Position numbers and translations under genes: made by a program | The notes under the pieces: generated by a model | Told to the model about the DNA's origin: nothing | Database searches by the model: none | What the model saw: only the letters and a program-made list of their open reading frames with translations | Part shown: positions 1 to 6,775 of the stretch, one piece after another | How the letters are laid out: every line of letters begins with the position of its first letter | Numbering within the stretch: position 1 is the first letter of the stretch | Source: Actinomycetota bacterium | Lineage (GTDB): Bacteria; Actinomycetota; Actinomycetes; Nanopelagicales; Nanopelagicaceae | DNA length: 7,417 nucleotides | NCBI GenBank assembly: GCA_009924725.1 | Contig: RFRA01000051.1 | Coordinates: forward strand, 1-7,417 | Reading direction: 5' to 3'

Positions 1-213
1 GGCATTTATCAGGGCGCCTGGACTTTTGTTGGGCTAGGTTTAGGTTCGATACTAAGCGGGTATCAGATTGCCGCTATGACCATTGTTGGTGGACTAATGC
101 TGCTTTGTATTGCGCTTCGTTTGTTGAAGATAAAGGAAGTCGCAGTTGCCAACTTGCTACCTGCTTTAGCTATTGCTCCAATATTTGCACTTGTGGTGCA
201 TCAATTCATTTAA
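1..213 (+). CDS. DUF554 family membrane protein, C-terminal fragment
   Basis: The open frame runs in from the left edge with no start and ends at TAA 211-213, leaving 70 residues. The fragment is very hydrophobic. It has a QGAWTF segment followed by glycine-rich helices, then a LKIKEVAVANLLPAL segment and a final hydrophobic stretch. This matches the C-terminal end of the DUF554 (YdfK/YqgA-like) integral membrane family, where a short charged turn precedes a conserved 'ANLLPAL' helix. The function of that family is not established. About three membrane helices are visible, and roughly two thirds of a normal protein (about 230 residues) lies outside the window. Its stop codon overlaps the stop of the convergent dehydrogenase gene. 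Family assignment is from remembered motif similarity. Confidence 0.8.
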   Translation, partial: GIYQGAWTFVGLGLGSILSGYQIAAMTIVGGLMLLCIALRLLKIKEVAVANLLPALAIAPIFALVVHQFI

Positions 214-1250
214 AGCGTAGCGATATCAATTACGAAGCGAAAGCGCACATCGCTCTTTACAGTTCGCTCATACGCAGTATTTACATAATCAGCTTTAATT
301 AATTCAATTTCACTTACGATATTTTTCTCACCGCAGAAATCAAGCATTTCTTGCAGTTCCGAAATTCCGCCAATCATTGAGCCTGCCATTGAACGACGAC
401 CTGAAAGCAAGGAGTTAGCATGCACAGAAAAAGGCACACCTGGCAGACCGATAACAACTAGGGTTCCATCGGTTGCAAGAAGCCCTAAATAATCATTTAG
501 ATTGTGTTCGGCACTTACTGTGTTGAGAATAAGATCAAACTTGCTTCTCAACGACTTCGTCTGCGCGGAGTCACTCGTAACCACGAAATGATCTGCGCCA
601 AGACTGCGCGCATCAGCTTCTTTACTAGGGGAGTGTGATAGCACTGTTACTTCTGCTCCCAAAGCGTGAGCAAACTTAACTCCCATATGCCCGAGTCCGC
701 CTAACCCCATGATCGCGACTTGTTTGCCGGGTCCAGCGTTCCAATGTTTAAGCGGTGAATACAAAGTGATGCCAGCACACAACAAGGGAGCGACTGCGGC
801 TAGATCTAAGCCAGTCGGAATTTTAACCGCGTAATCCTCATTGATTACATAGCCATCGCTATATCCACCCATAGTCGGGGTTATGCCATCACGCTCAAGT
901 CCGTTGTAAGTCGGAGTCATGCCATTTTCACAATACTGTTCAAGACCTTTGCGGCAACTTGGGCAGTCGCGACATGAATCAATAAATACGCCAACACCAA
1001 TCAAATCGCCAACTGCGAATTTACTTACCGAACTGCCGATCGCACTAACTATGCCTGCGATTTCATGACCCGGCACCATTGGGAACCGAGCACCGCCCCA
1101 TTCCTCTCGTACCTGATGAATGTCAGAGTGGCAGATGCCCGCGTACTTGATTTCAATCGCTACGTCATTAGGCAATAATTCTCTGCGCGTGAATGCGTAG
1201 GGAGTCAATGGGGCATTTTTACTTAAAGCAGCTAATCCTCGTACGTTCAT
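210..1250 (-). CDS. Zinc-dependent alcohol dehydrogenase, CAD/YahK type
   Basis: This is a 346-residue medium-chain dehydrogenase/reductase that should interconvert alcohols and aldehydes with a nicotinamide cofactor in the cytoplasm. Catalytic zinc ligands are visible: C40 in GICHSD, H62-E63 in PGHEIAG, and C158 in APLLCAG. The structural zinc lobe has C93, C96, C99 and C107. The Rossmann glycine motif GLGGLG is at 182-187. The second beta strand ends in SHSPSK (205-210) rather than an acidic residue, which in the cinnamyl-alcohol dehydrogenase/YahK/AdhC branch goes with NADP(H) preference (inference). Length and residues are complete, so it should be active on aldehydes, but the physiological substrate is not deducible. 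The ATG overlaps the tdk stop as ATGA, and no Shine-Dalgarno is visible upstream, so translation probably depends on tdk. Confidence 0.93.
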   Translation of the reverse strand: MNVRGLAALSKNAPLTPYAFTRRELLPNDVAIEIKYAGICHSDIHQVREEWGGARFPMVPGHEIAGIVSAIGSSVSKFAVGDLIGVGVFIDSCRDCPSCRKGLEQYCENGMTPTYNGLERDGITPTMGGYSDGYVINEDYAVKIPTGLDLAAVAPLLCAGITLYSPLKHWNAGPGKQVAIMGLGGLGHMGVKFAHALGAEVTVLSHSPSKEADARSLGADHFVVTSDSAQTKSLRSKFDLILNTVSAEHNLNDYLGLLATDGTLVVIGLPGVPFSVHANSLLSGRRSMAGSMIGGISELQEMLDFCGEKNIVSEIELIKADYVNTAYERTVKSDVRFRFVIDIATL

Positions 1251-1891
1251 GAATTGAAGGGTAGTGGATCTCCCGAGGTATGTCCTGCTCTAGAAACTCG
1301 GGCAGTCAATTGACGCATGTGATGACGGCGGCATAAAACTTCATAAGCGACTTCATCAGCCTTGTTGGTATCGCCTACAACTACTTGTTCGCCTTCAGTA
1401 ACCATGATGCCATTGATTGTTCGCGCGTTATGAGTAGCTCGTTGACCACACCAACAAAGCGCTTCGACTTGTAGGGTATTGACTCGATCTGCTAACTCAA
1501 CTAACCGAGCTGAACCGGGAAATAGTTTGGTTCTAAAGTCAGCCAGAATTCCAAATGCATAGACATCGATACCGAGACCATCAACAATGCGAGCTAATTG
1601 ATCAATTTGAATAGGTTCGTAAAACTGCGCCTCATCGCAAATAATGTAATCAACGCGAGATCCAATTGATAATTGGTCAACCACAAATCGATGAATATCT
1701 AGCTCTGGAGTAACTTCAATTGCTGCGCTTTGAAGGCCTAGGCGCGAAGAAATAACCCCGACCCCGGCACGATCTTGATTCGTGAAAATCAGTCCTGTGC
1801 GACCACGACTTTGATGATTGTGCGCCGTTTGGAGAGCAAGCGTTGACTTACCGCTATCCATAGTGCCGCAGTAGTACGTCAGTTCAGCCAT
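1247..1891 (-). CDS. tdk: Thymidine kinase, TK1-like
   Basis: This 214-residue enzyme phosphorylates thymidine (and deoxyuridine) with ATP to make dTMP, the pyrimidine-deoxynucleoside salvage step, in the cytoplasm. The P-loop GTMDSGKST is at 9-17 and the DEAQF box at 86-90, where E87 is the expected catalytic base. ADFR, the counterpart of the usual TDFR, is at 117-120. The C-terminal zinc lasso has CWC at 146-148 and CRRHH at 187-191, the compact actinobacterial form rather than CxxC. Nucleoside-binding residues lie in the following ATHNAR and VVVGD segments. Length is normal for bacterial type II TK with a slightly long tail. The ATG at 1889-1891 has AGGA 8 bases upstream. It lies 18 bases after the acyltransferase gene and overlaps adh by 4 bases, so it sits inside an operon. 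Confidence 0.97.
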   Translation of the reverse strand: MAELTYYCGTMDSGKSTLALQTAHNHQSRGRTGLIFTNQDRAGVGVISSRLGLQSAAIEVTPELDIHRFVVDQLSIGSRVDYIICDEAQFYEPIQIDQLARIVDGLGIDVYAFGILADFRTKLFPGSARLVELADRVNTLQVEALCWCGQRATHNARTINGIMVTEGEQVVVGDTNKADEVAYEVLCRRHHMRQLTARVSRAGHTSGDPLPFNS

Positions 1892-1899
1892 GTCGGTAA

Positions 1900-1903
1900 T
1901 CCT
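1900..1903 (-). promoter_or_regulatory. Ribosome binding site of tdk
   Basis: AGGA on the minus strand lies 8 bases before the tdk ATG, in the 18-base gap after the acyltransferase stop. It supports the 1891 start. It also shows that tdk has its own initiation signal, unlike the two genes in this block that start in 4-base overlaps. Confidence 0.65.
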
Positions 1904-1909
1904 GCCACA

Positions 1910-3769
1910 TTAAACCGTGAATCCTTTAACAACTAACGCTTGCCAAAGTGAATCTGCTAACTCCAATGAAGTTGCGACGCTAATGTGTGAGGCATCGCGG
2001 TATGCAACATTTCCGCGGACTATACCCGGGCATTGAACCTGGCAGAGCCATTTTGCGGGATCGACAATTTCGAACGCAGCAGTCTGTGGCAAGCCAAGTG
2101 TTGAATCGGCCAGACATTTATCAGCACTAGTAGTTGCCAAACAGTCCGGGATGTTGCGCTTTGGCAGTGGAGTATCCAACAGGTAAATGATTTTCGGAGC
2201 TAGTGGCTGCAAAGTCTGATAAGTGCGTTTTGAACCAGCGTCCCACCATTGTTTAACTTTTTGTGGGTCTCCTTGCGGTACAAAATGTTCAAAGGAGGAG
2301 AGGATAATCAAGTCAGGCTTCGCAGTTGCGATTCGCTCAATCGAACTCTTGCGCCACGATGCGCAATTACTCATCTTGAAAGCGCCAACACTTTCGCGTA
2401 CCACGTCAATTGAAGGACAGGCCGATTTAGTCAAGGAGATTAGCTTGAAGCCTTTTTCATCAGCAAGTTTTTTGAGAGCAGGAAACCATTGCACCGCATG
2501 CGAATCCCCGTAGAGAACAACAGTCTTGTTGCTATCTAACTTTCCAAATTCACAGCGTGGTGATACCGACTGGTGATAATTTAGATGGCAGCCATCTTCA
2601 TATGGTGTTGGGCGCGCCTTGATACTCGCTAGCGTCACTTGCTTACCATCTACCAAGATTGATGAAGTTGTCGATTGTGCAATACCGAAGCCAAGTAGCA
2701 GCGAAAATATCATCGCGATTGAAATGCTTAGAAGAACTCGTCGAGGCTTGAAACTCTTTACTCGAAATGGCTCTTCCACGAACCTAGTTGTTAAGTGAGC
2801 AAGTATTACTGTCACAAGCAATGCGACCAAACGCTCCGCGAGACTGAGGTCGCGATTAAAGAGAGCGATGGGCAACACTAGAACTGGCCAGTGCCATAGA
2901 TACAACGGATAAGAAATCTTTCCAAGCCAAATCGATAAGCGATTAGTCGCCAACCACCTCAACGGCTTAGGCCATGCTCCAATGCTTGATAGCAACGCGG
3001 CAGTTCCTAAAACAGGCAACAAAGCATAGGTACCAGGAAAGGCGGTGCTCTCACTAAACCAAAGCGCAGAGGCGCCTATTGCAACCACCCCGAAGATTGC
3101 GAGTAATCGACTCTTTCTTCTGAGCACGGGTGACAGCGCGATTAGTGCGCCAATACTTAACTCCCAAGCTCGAGTTGGCAGCGAGTAAAAGGCCCAGATT
3201 GGCGCAACAATCGTTAGCCAAACTCCAAGGGCGAAGGAGACAACAGTTACCGCTGAAAATCCGATTAAGAACTTCCGCGCGCTCTTGAACTTGGCGAGCG
3301 CAACTATGAAGAGTGGCCAGAAAATGTAGAACTGTTCTTCCACGGCCAGTGACCAATAGTGAATAAATGGTGAAGGTGTCGCATTCAGATTCTGATAATC
3401 GTTCTGCCACCACGCAAACAAATAATTGGAAATATAAAAAGTAGTTCCGATTAGGTCGCGACCAATTGAACCGCGTGAGATTGGTGGCAAGACCAACCAA
3501 GCGAAAAGCGCGGTAACAAATAAGACTAGAAAGGATGCTGGTAGCAGGCGCTTACTCCGACGAAGGTAGAAAGCTTTAAGCGAAATTCGCCCGGCGGAGT
3601 TGACTTCCTTTAGTAGTAGACCAGTGATTAAGAAGCCGGAAATAACATAGAAGATATCTACGCCGATAAAACCACCAGGGATAAATCTCGCGTGAAAGAT
3701 CAGAACTAAAACAGCTGCAAGGGCGCGTAAACCCTGGATCTCGAGAATCTTGTTCGTTGCGGCTTTCAA
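1910..3769 (-). CDS. Membrane O-acyltransferase (AT3) with C-terminal SGNH domain
   Basis: This 619-residue integral membrane protein has the two-part OafA/OafB/OatA architecture. An acyltransferase-3 domain moves an acyl (commonly acetyl) group across the membrane, and an extracytoplasmic SGNH esterase-like domain transfers it to a surface polymer. AT3 marks are R15 in QGLRALA, H26, GVDIF-YVISGF at 36-46, RRSKRLLPA at 70-78, SLAVEEQFY at 140-148, HWPV at 293-296 and RFVEEPFR at 329-336. About ten hydrophobic helices span residues 15-330, and one more at 345-364 carries the SGNH part outside. That part has GDSHA at 421-425 (nucleophile S423), D592 and H595 in DASH, and eight cysteines (394, 406, 451, 469, 543, 552, 576, 580) suited to disulfides. 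The start is TTG, inside a TTGA overlap with apt. The acceptor (peptidoglycan, polysaccharide or glycolipid) is unknown. Confidence 0.92.
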   Translation of the reverse strand: MKAATNKILEIQGLRALAAVLVLIFHARFIPGGFIGVDIFYVISGFLITGLLLKEVNSAGRISLKAFYLRRSKRLLPASFLVLFVTALFAWLVLPPISRGSIGRDLIGTTFYISNYLFAWWQNDYQNLNATPSPFIHYWSLAVEEQFYIFWPLFIVALAKFKSARKFLIGFSAVTVVSFALGVWLTIVAPIWAFYSLPTRAWELSIGALIALSPVLRRKSRLLAIFGVVAIGASALWFSESTAFPGTYALLPVLGTAALLSSIGAWPKPLRWLATNRLSIWLGKISYPLYLWHWPVLVLPIALFNRDLSLAERLVALLVTVILAHLTTRFVEEPFRVKSFKPRRVLLSISIAMIFSLLLGFGIAQSTTSSILVDGKQVTLASIKARPTPYEDGCHLNYHQSVSPRCEFGKLDSNKTVVLYGDSHAVQWFPALKKLADEKGFKLISLTKSACPSIDVVRESVGAFKMSNCASWRKSSIERIATAKPDLIILSSFEHFVPQGDPQKVKQWWDAGSKRTYQTLQPLAPKIIYLLDTPLPKRNIPDCLATTSADKCLADSTLGLPQTAAFEIVDPAKWLCQVQCPGIVRGNVAYRDASHISVATSLELADSLWQALVVKGFTV

Positions 3770-4299
3770 ATTTGCACCAGCGCACGAATCTTTAACTCTG
3801 GGAAGGCCGCAAGGATGCGCTCACGACCACCTAGTGCACTGATCTCCAATAGAACTGCAACTTCGCAAATTTCCCCACCTAAATCCGAAATTAGTTCAAG
3901 AGCGGCAATCAAAGTGCCACCAGTTGCTAGCACGTCATCGACTAGTAAAACTTGGGGATTTAATAGGTGGGTTAGAGCATCAACCTGCATTTCCAGACTG
4001 TCGCTTCCGTACTCCAAGCCATAGTCGCGCTTAACAATCGGGCCAGGTAGTTTTCCCGCTTTTCGAATAGGCACAAAACCAACTGCACTATCGATCGCAA
4101 TGGCACTCGCCAAAATAAAACCACGTGATTCAATACCGGCTACTAAGTTAAATGGCGACTGCGTTTGTGCGAATTCCTTGGTAACTGCCTCGTAAGCCTT
4201 TGGGTTTGCAATAAGAGGGGCAATATCTTGAAAAAGAATTCCGGGAATTGGAAAGTCTGGGACTGGACGAATAAGAGCGAGCGCTTCGTCAATCTTCAT
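3766..4299 (-). CDS. apt: Adenine phosphoribosyltransferase
   Basis: This 177-residue cytoplasmic enzyme joins adenine to PRPP, giving AMP and pyrophosphate (purine salvage). The PRPP-binding motif VLLVDDVLATGGT is at 117-129. The FPIPGILFQDI segment near the N-terminus (16-26) is typical of bacterial APRT, and AGIESRGF at 54-61 and PIRKAGKLPG at 77-86 fit the phosphate-binding and flexible-loop parts. Length is standard. I chose the ATG at 4297-4299 because AAAGG lies 8 bases upstream. An in-frame TTG at 4315-4317 would add six residues but has no ribosome binding site and sits close to the tRNA. The stop overlaps the TTG start of the acyltransferase. In many actinobacteria apt lies between secDF and relA; neither is present here. 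Confidence 0.97.
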   Translation of the reverse strand: MKIDEALALIRPVPDFPIPGILFQDIAPLIANPKAYEAVTKEFAQTQSPFNLVAGIESRGFILASAIAIDSAVGFVPIRKAGKLPGPIVKRDYGLEYGSDSLEMQVDALTHLLNPQVLLVDDVLATGGTLIAALELISDLGGEICEVAVLLEISALGGRERILAAFPELKIRALVQI

Positions 4300-4307
4300 G
4301 CGCTCTA

Positions 4308-4312
4308 CCTTT
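4308..4312 (-). promoter_or_regulatory. Ribosome binding site of apt (decides the start)
   Basis: AAAGG on the minus strand ends 8 bases before the ATG at 4297-4299. This spacing favours that ATG over the upstream in-frame TTG at 4315-4317, which this same site overlaps too closely to serve. Confidence 0.7.
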
Positions 4313-4342
4313 CGCAACTCCAGAGATTTTAAACAATATACG

Positions 4343-4426
4343 TGTCCGGGAGGGGACTTGAACCCCTAAGCCCTTGCGGGCACTAACACCTCAAGCTAGC
4401 GCGTCTGCCAATTCCGCCACCCGGAC
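4343..4426 (-). tRNA. tRNA-Leu, anticodon GAG
   Basis: This 84-base class II tRNA folds completely by hand. The 7-bp acceptor stem GTCCGGG/CCCGGAC is perfect. The D-stem is GCG/CGC with a GG-containing loop. The anticodon stem CTAGC/GTTAG holds the loop TTGAGGT, with anticodon GAG at plus-strand positions 4390-4392. A long variable arm has stem GCCC/GGGC closing a GCAA tetraloop. The T-arm is AGGGG-TTCAAGT-CCCCT. The discriminator is A, as leucyl-tRNA synthetase requires. It decodes CUC and CUU. CCA is not encoded (ACG follows the acceptor stem), so it must be added after processing. It lies 43 bases upstream of apt on the same strand with no visible terminator between, so a shared transcript is possible. 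Confidence 0.97.
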
Positions 4427-4528
4427 TGGTGGTTTTCATGCGAAGCGCAAGGATAGCAATAGAGGTCACATGACGGCAAAAGGTCTTATTACTTCACATT
4501 TTGGCGAAGAAACTGAAAGAGTATCCCT
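4427..4528. other. Divergent intergenic region, tRNA-Leu / M20 peptidase
   Basis: This is the longest stretch without a gene in the window (102 bases). It holds the minus-strand promoter candidate described separately and must also hold the promoter of the plus-strand peptidase. No good -35/-10 pair is clear for the latter: a TATTAC around 4487 misses the conserved final T. No convincing inverted repeat or operator is seen by eye. Confidence 0.6.
4450..4479 (-). promoter_or_regulatory. Candidate housekeeping promoter for tRNA-Leu and the apt operon
   Basis: On the minus strand a -35-like TTGCCG (4474-4479) and a -10-like TATCCT (4450-4455) are separated by 18 bases. Transcription would begin about 7 bases further on, near 4443, giving a 5' leader of roughly 16 bases before the mature tRNA end, a normal length for RNase P processing. 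Both hexamers match the vegetative consensus only in part. With no other promoter-like sequence seen before apt, it may drive the whole minus-strand block. Confidence 0.4.
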
Positions 4529-5839
4529 ATGACTCAAGAACGGCTCGCCCTCGAAGAAGAAACAATTCGTATTTGTCAGGAGTTAATTCGTTTCCCCAGC
4601 GTGAATTACGGCGAAGGCAAGGGTGATGAACGCGCCATTGCTGACTATGTTGTTGCATCACTGTCTGAGGTTGGTATTAGTGCAACTATTTATGAGTCTG
4701 CACCTAATCGCGCAAATGTAATTGCAAAAATTAAAGGTAGTGACCCAAGTAGGCCTGGTTTGGTATTGCATGGACATATTGATGTTGTGCCAGCGGATGC
4801 GAAAGATTGGTCGGTCGATCCCTTTGGTGGTGTGATTAAGGATGGTTTCATCTGGGGCCGCGGCGCAGTAGATATGAAAAATGTTGATGCAATGATCCTA
4901 GCCATCGCTCGTAAATGGGCGCGTGAAGGTTATGTACCACCGCGCGATATCGTCTTAGCTTTCTTTGGGGACGAAGAAGCTGGTAGTGAATTCGGCTCTC
5001 GCTATATGACCGCAAATCATCCTGAAGTTTTCGCTGGCTGCTCAGAAGCAGTTTCTGAAGTTGGGGGATTCTCAATAACCGTAAAAAATGGCAAGCGGTT
5101 ATATTTTATCGAGACCGCACAAAAAGGTATTCACTGGCTTAAGTTAACAGCGAACGGCACTGCTGGTCACGGCTCAATGATTAATAAAGACAATGCCGTT
5201 ACGGCGCTTAGCGCAGCAGTTCAAAAGTTGGGCAATCACGAGTGGCCGCAGCGATACACCAAAACCATCAAGGCGCTCTTCGCCAAAGTAGCAAAAGTTA
5301 CCGATAGCAAATATGACGAATCTGATTTTCGGCCACTACTTGAAGAACTAGGACCGGCGAAAAGAATGTTTGGTGCAACGCTTCAGAACACTGCAAATCC
5401 CACCATGCTTAATTCCGGATATAAAGCCAATGTAATTCCACAGACTGCTTCTGCAGTTGTTGACGGACGTTTCTTGCCAGGTTACGAAGATGAGTTCAAC
5501 AAGACTATTCGTGAAGTTGTTGGTCCAGATATTGAAATCGAAACGATTACTCGAGACATTTCACTTGAAGTAGATTTTAGTGGCGACTTAGTTGAAGCAA
5601 TGGTTCAAGCCCTTATGGCCGAGGATCCAGACGCGATTGCTGTCCCATACCTGATGAGTGGCGGCACGGATAATAAAGCGCTATCCGAGTTGGGAATTGT
5701 TGGATACGGATTTACACCTTTAAAGCTGCCACCAGAGTTAGATTTCTTTGCACTCTTTCACGGGGTTGATGAACGAGTACCGATTGATGGCTTGAAATGC
5801 GGCGTACACATGATGGAGCGTTTTTTAAAGAACAGCTGA
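4529..5839 (+). CDS. M20 family metallopeptidase (M20/M25/M40), substrate unknown
   Basis: This 436-residue, probably cytoplasmic, di-zinc hydrolase cleaves small amide bonds (dipeptides, N-acyl amino acids or similar). The metal site is complete: H83 and catalytic-helper D85 in HGHIDVVP, bridging D115 in GRGAVDMKN, catalytic base E149 and ligand E150 in FFGDEEAG, E177 in SEVGGF, and H411 in the C-terminal FHGVDE. The lid/dimerisation domain occupies roughly 190-310, with H214 in AGHGS reaching the partner subunit. There is no signal peptide. The length, over 430 residues, suits the dipeptidase/acyl-amino-acid hydrolase branch better than DapE or ArgE (about 375), and no lysine or arginine genes lie nearby. 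A purine-rich GAAAGAG ends 7 bases before the ATG. The 3' end overlaps the aldo/keto reductase by 15 bases. Confidence 0.93.
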   Translation: MTQERLALEEETIRICQELIRFPSVNYGEGKGDERAIADYVVASLSEVGISATIYESAPNRANVIAKIKGSDPSRPGLVLHGHIDVVPADAKDWSVDPFGGVIKDGFIWGRGAVDMKNVDAMILAIARKWAREGYVPPRDIVLAFFGDEEAGSEFGSRYMTANHPEVFAGCSEAVSEVGGFSITVKNGKRLYFIETAQKGIHWLKLTANGTAGHGSMINKDNAVTALSAAVQKLGNHEWPQRYTKTIKALFAKVAKVTDSKYDESDFRPLLEELGPAKRMFGATLQNTANPTMLNSGYKANVIPQTASAVVDGRFLPGYEDEFNKTIREVVGPDIEIETITRDISLEVDFSGDLVEAMVQALMAEDPDAIAVPYLMSGGTDNKALSELGIVGYGFTPLKLPPELDFFALFHGVDERVPIDGLKCGVHMMERFLKNS

Positions 5840-6775
5840 AACTTCGCTTAACGCTTCTCGCACAACTTCGGGCAAACTAATTTGTTCCGAAGTCAGAATT
5901 CCGCGAAGCTGTGCGCCGGTGCGAGCGCCTACAATCGCGCTCGTCACGCCAGGGGCATCGCGTACCCAAGCTAACGAAACTTCGAGCGGCGAAAATCCAA
6001 GTCCGTCGGCGGCGACACAAACTGCTTCGACGATGCGCGACGAACGAGCATCTAGATACGGTTCAACAAAACCAGCAAAGTGAGCACTTGCACCACGTGA
6101 ATCACTTGGCAATCCATTTCGATATTTTCCAGTGAGTACACCGCGCCCTAATGGCGACCATGGCAAGAATCCAAACCCTAAAGCTTGTGCCGCTGGAATG
6201 ATTTCACGTTCTACTTCGCGATTTAGAAGAGAGTACTCAGATTGAATCGTTGCAATTGGTGCCTTGCCGCCTTGATTACTCTGACGGGTCACACAGTGAG
6301 AAGTCTGCCAACCAGAGAAGTTTGAAATGCCAACGTAACGTGCACGCCCCGAGTTGTACGCCCAATCCAATGCAGATAACGCGTCGGCTATTGGGTTCTG
6401 GCTATCCCAGGTATGAATCTGCCATAAATCAACGTAGTCAGTACCTAGTCGGCTTAGCGAATTATCTAATTCAGCCATCAAAGCAGCACGTGAATTATTT
6501 ACCGTGCGAACACCACCGGGAAAAGTGATACCCGCTTTAGTTGCCAAAACAATCTCTTCGCGCTTAAAAAGCGAGCCAGCTAACCCACCGATAACGCGCT
6601 CGCTATCACCATCTCCATAAACAGCCGCGGTATCAATAAAATTTCCACCGGCATCCAGATAGGCCCGCATTTGATCTGCAGCTTCATGTTCATCGGTGTC
6701 GCGACCCCAGGTCATTGTTCCCAGACCTATTCGAGAGAGTGTTAAGCCGCTATCGCCAGCACGCCTGAGTTCCAT
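5825..6775 (-). CDS. Aldo/keto reductase
   Basis: This 316-residue (beta/alpha)8-barrel oxidoreductase should reduce aldehydes or ketones with NADPH in the cytoplasm. The catalytic tetrad is present: D48 and Y53 in FIDTAAVYG, K80 in LATKAG, and H121 in DLWQIHTWD. Further family marks are GISNFS at 149-154, Q178 in TIQSEYSLL, WSPLGRGVLTGKY at 206-218 and the C-terminal cofactor-phosphate region SAIVGARTGAQL at 279-290. The overall pattern resembles the bacterial aryl-alcohol dehydrogenase/YajO-YghZ type group, but the substrate is not deducible. The ATG at 6773-6775 has TAGGTT exactly six bases upstream, which reads as a -10 of a leaderless transcript. The same AGG could instead act as a weak ribosome binding site 8 bases from the ATG. 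Confidence 0.93.
   Translation of the reverse strand: MELRRAGDSGLTLSRIGLGTMTWGRDTDEHEAADQMRAYLDAGGNFIDTAAVYGDGDSERVIGGLAGSLFKREEIVLATKAGITFPGGVRTVNNSRAALMAELDNSLSRLGTDYVDLWQIHTWDSQNPIADALSALDWAYNSGRARYVGISNFSGWQTSHCVTRQSNQGGKAPIATIQSEYSLLNREVEREIIPAAQALGFGFLPWSPLGRGVLTGKYRNGLPSDSRGASAHFAGFVEPYLDARSSRIVEAVCVAADGLGFSPLEVSLAWVRDAPGVTSAIVGARTGAQLRGILTSEQISLPEVVREALSEVSAVL

Noticed and set aside
105..302. 65-codon plus-strand open frame across the DUF554/adh junction
   Set aside because: It is out of frame with the DUF554 fragment, runs antisense into adh, and its composition (cysteine- and serine-rich with no domain) looks like chance.
3054..3500. 148-codon open frame inside the acyltransferase gene on the same strand
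   Set aside because: It lies wholly inside a well-supported membrane protein gene in another frame, matches no family I know, and has no ribosome binding site.
4300..4317. Longer apt starting at the TTG at 4315-4317
   Set aside because: The extra six residues are not part of the conserved Apt N-terminus, and the AAAGG site is correctly spaced only for the ATG at 4297-4299.
4343..4426. tRNA-Leu as an integration (attachment) site for an island
   Set aside because: No integrase gene and no second copy of the tRNA 3' end is seen, and the flanking genes are ordinary chromosomal ones.
5819..5832. T-run followed by AAA at the end of the peptidase gene as an intrinsic terminator
   Set aside because: No GC-rich stem-loop precedes the T-run, and it is within coding sequence on both strands.
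4529..5839. M20 enzyme as DapE or ArgE
   Set aside because: It is about 60 residues longer than those enzymes usually are, and there is no lysine or arginine biosynthesis context; only the general M20 family is supported.
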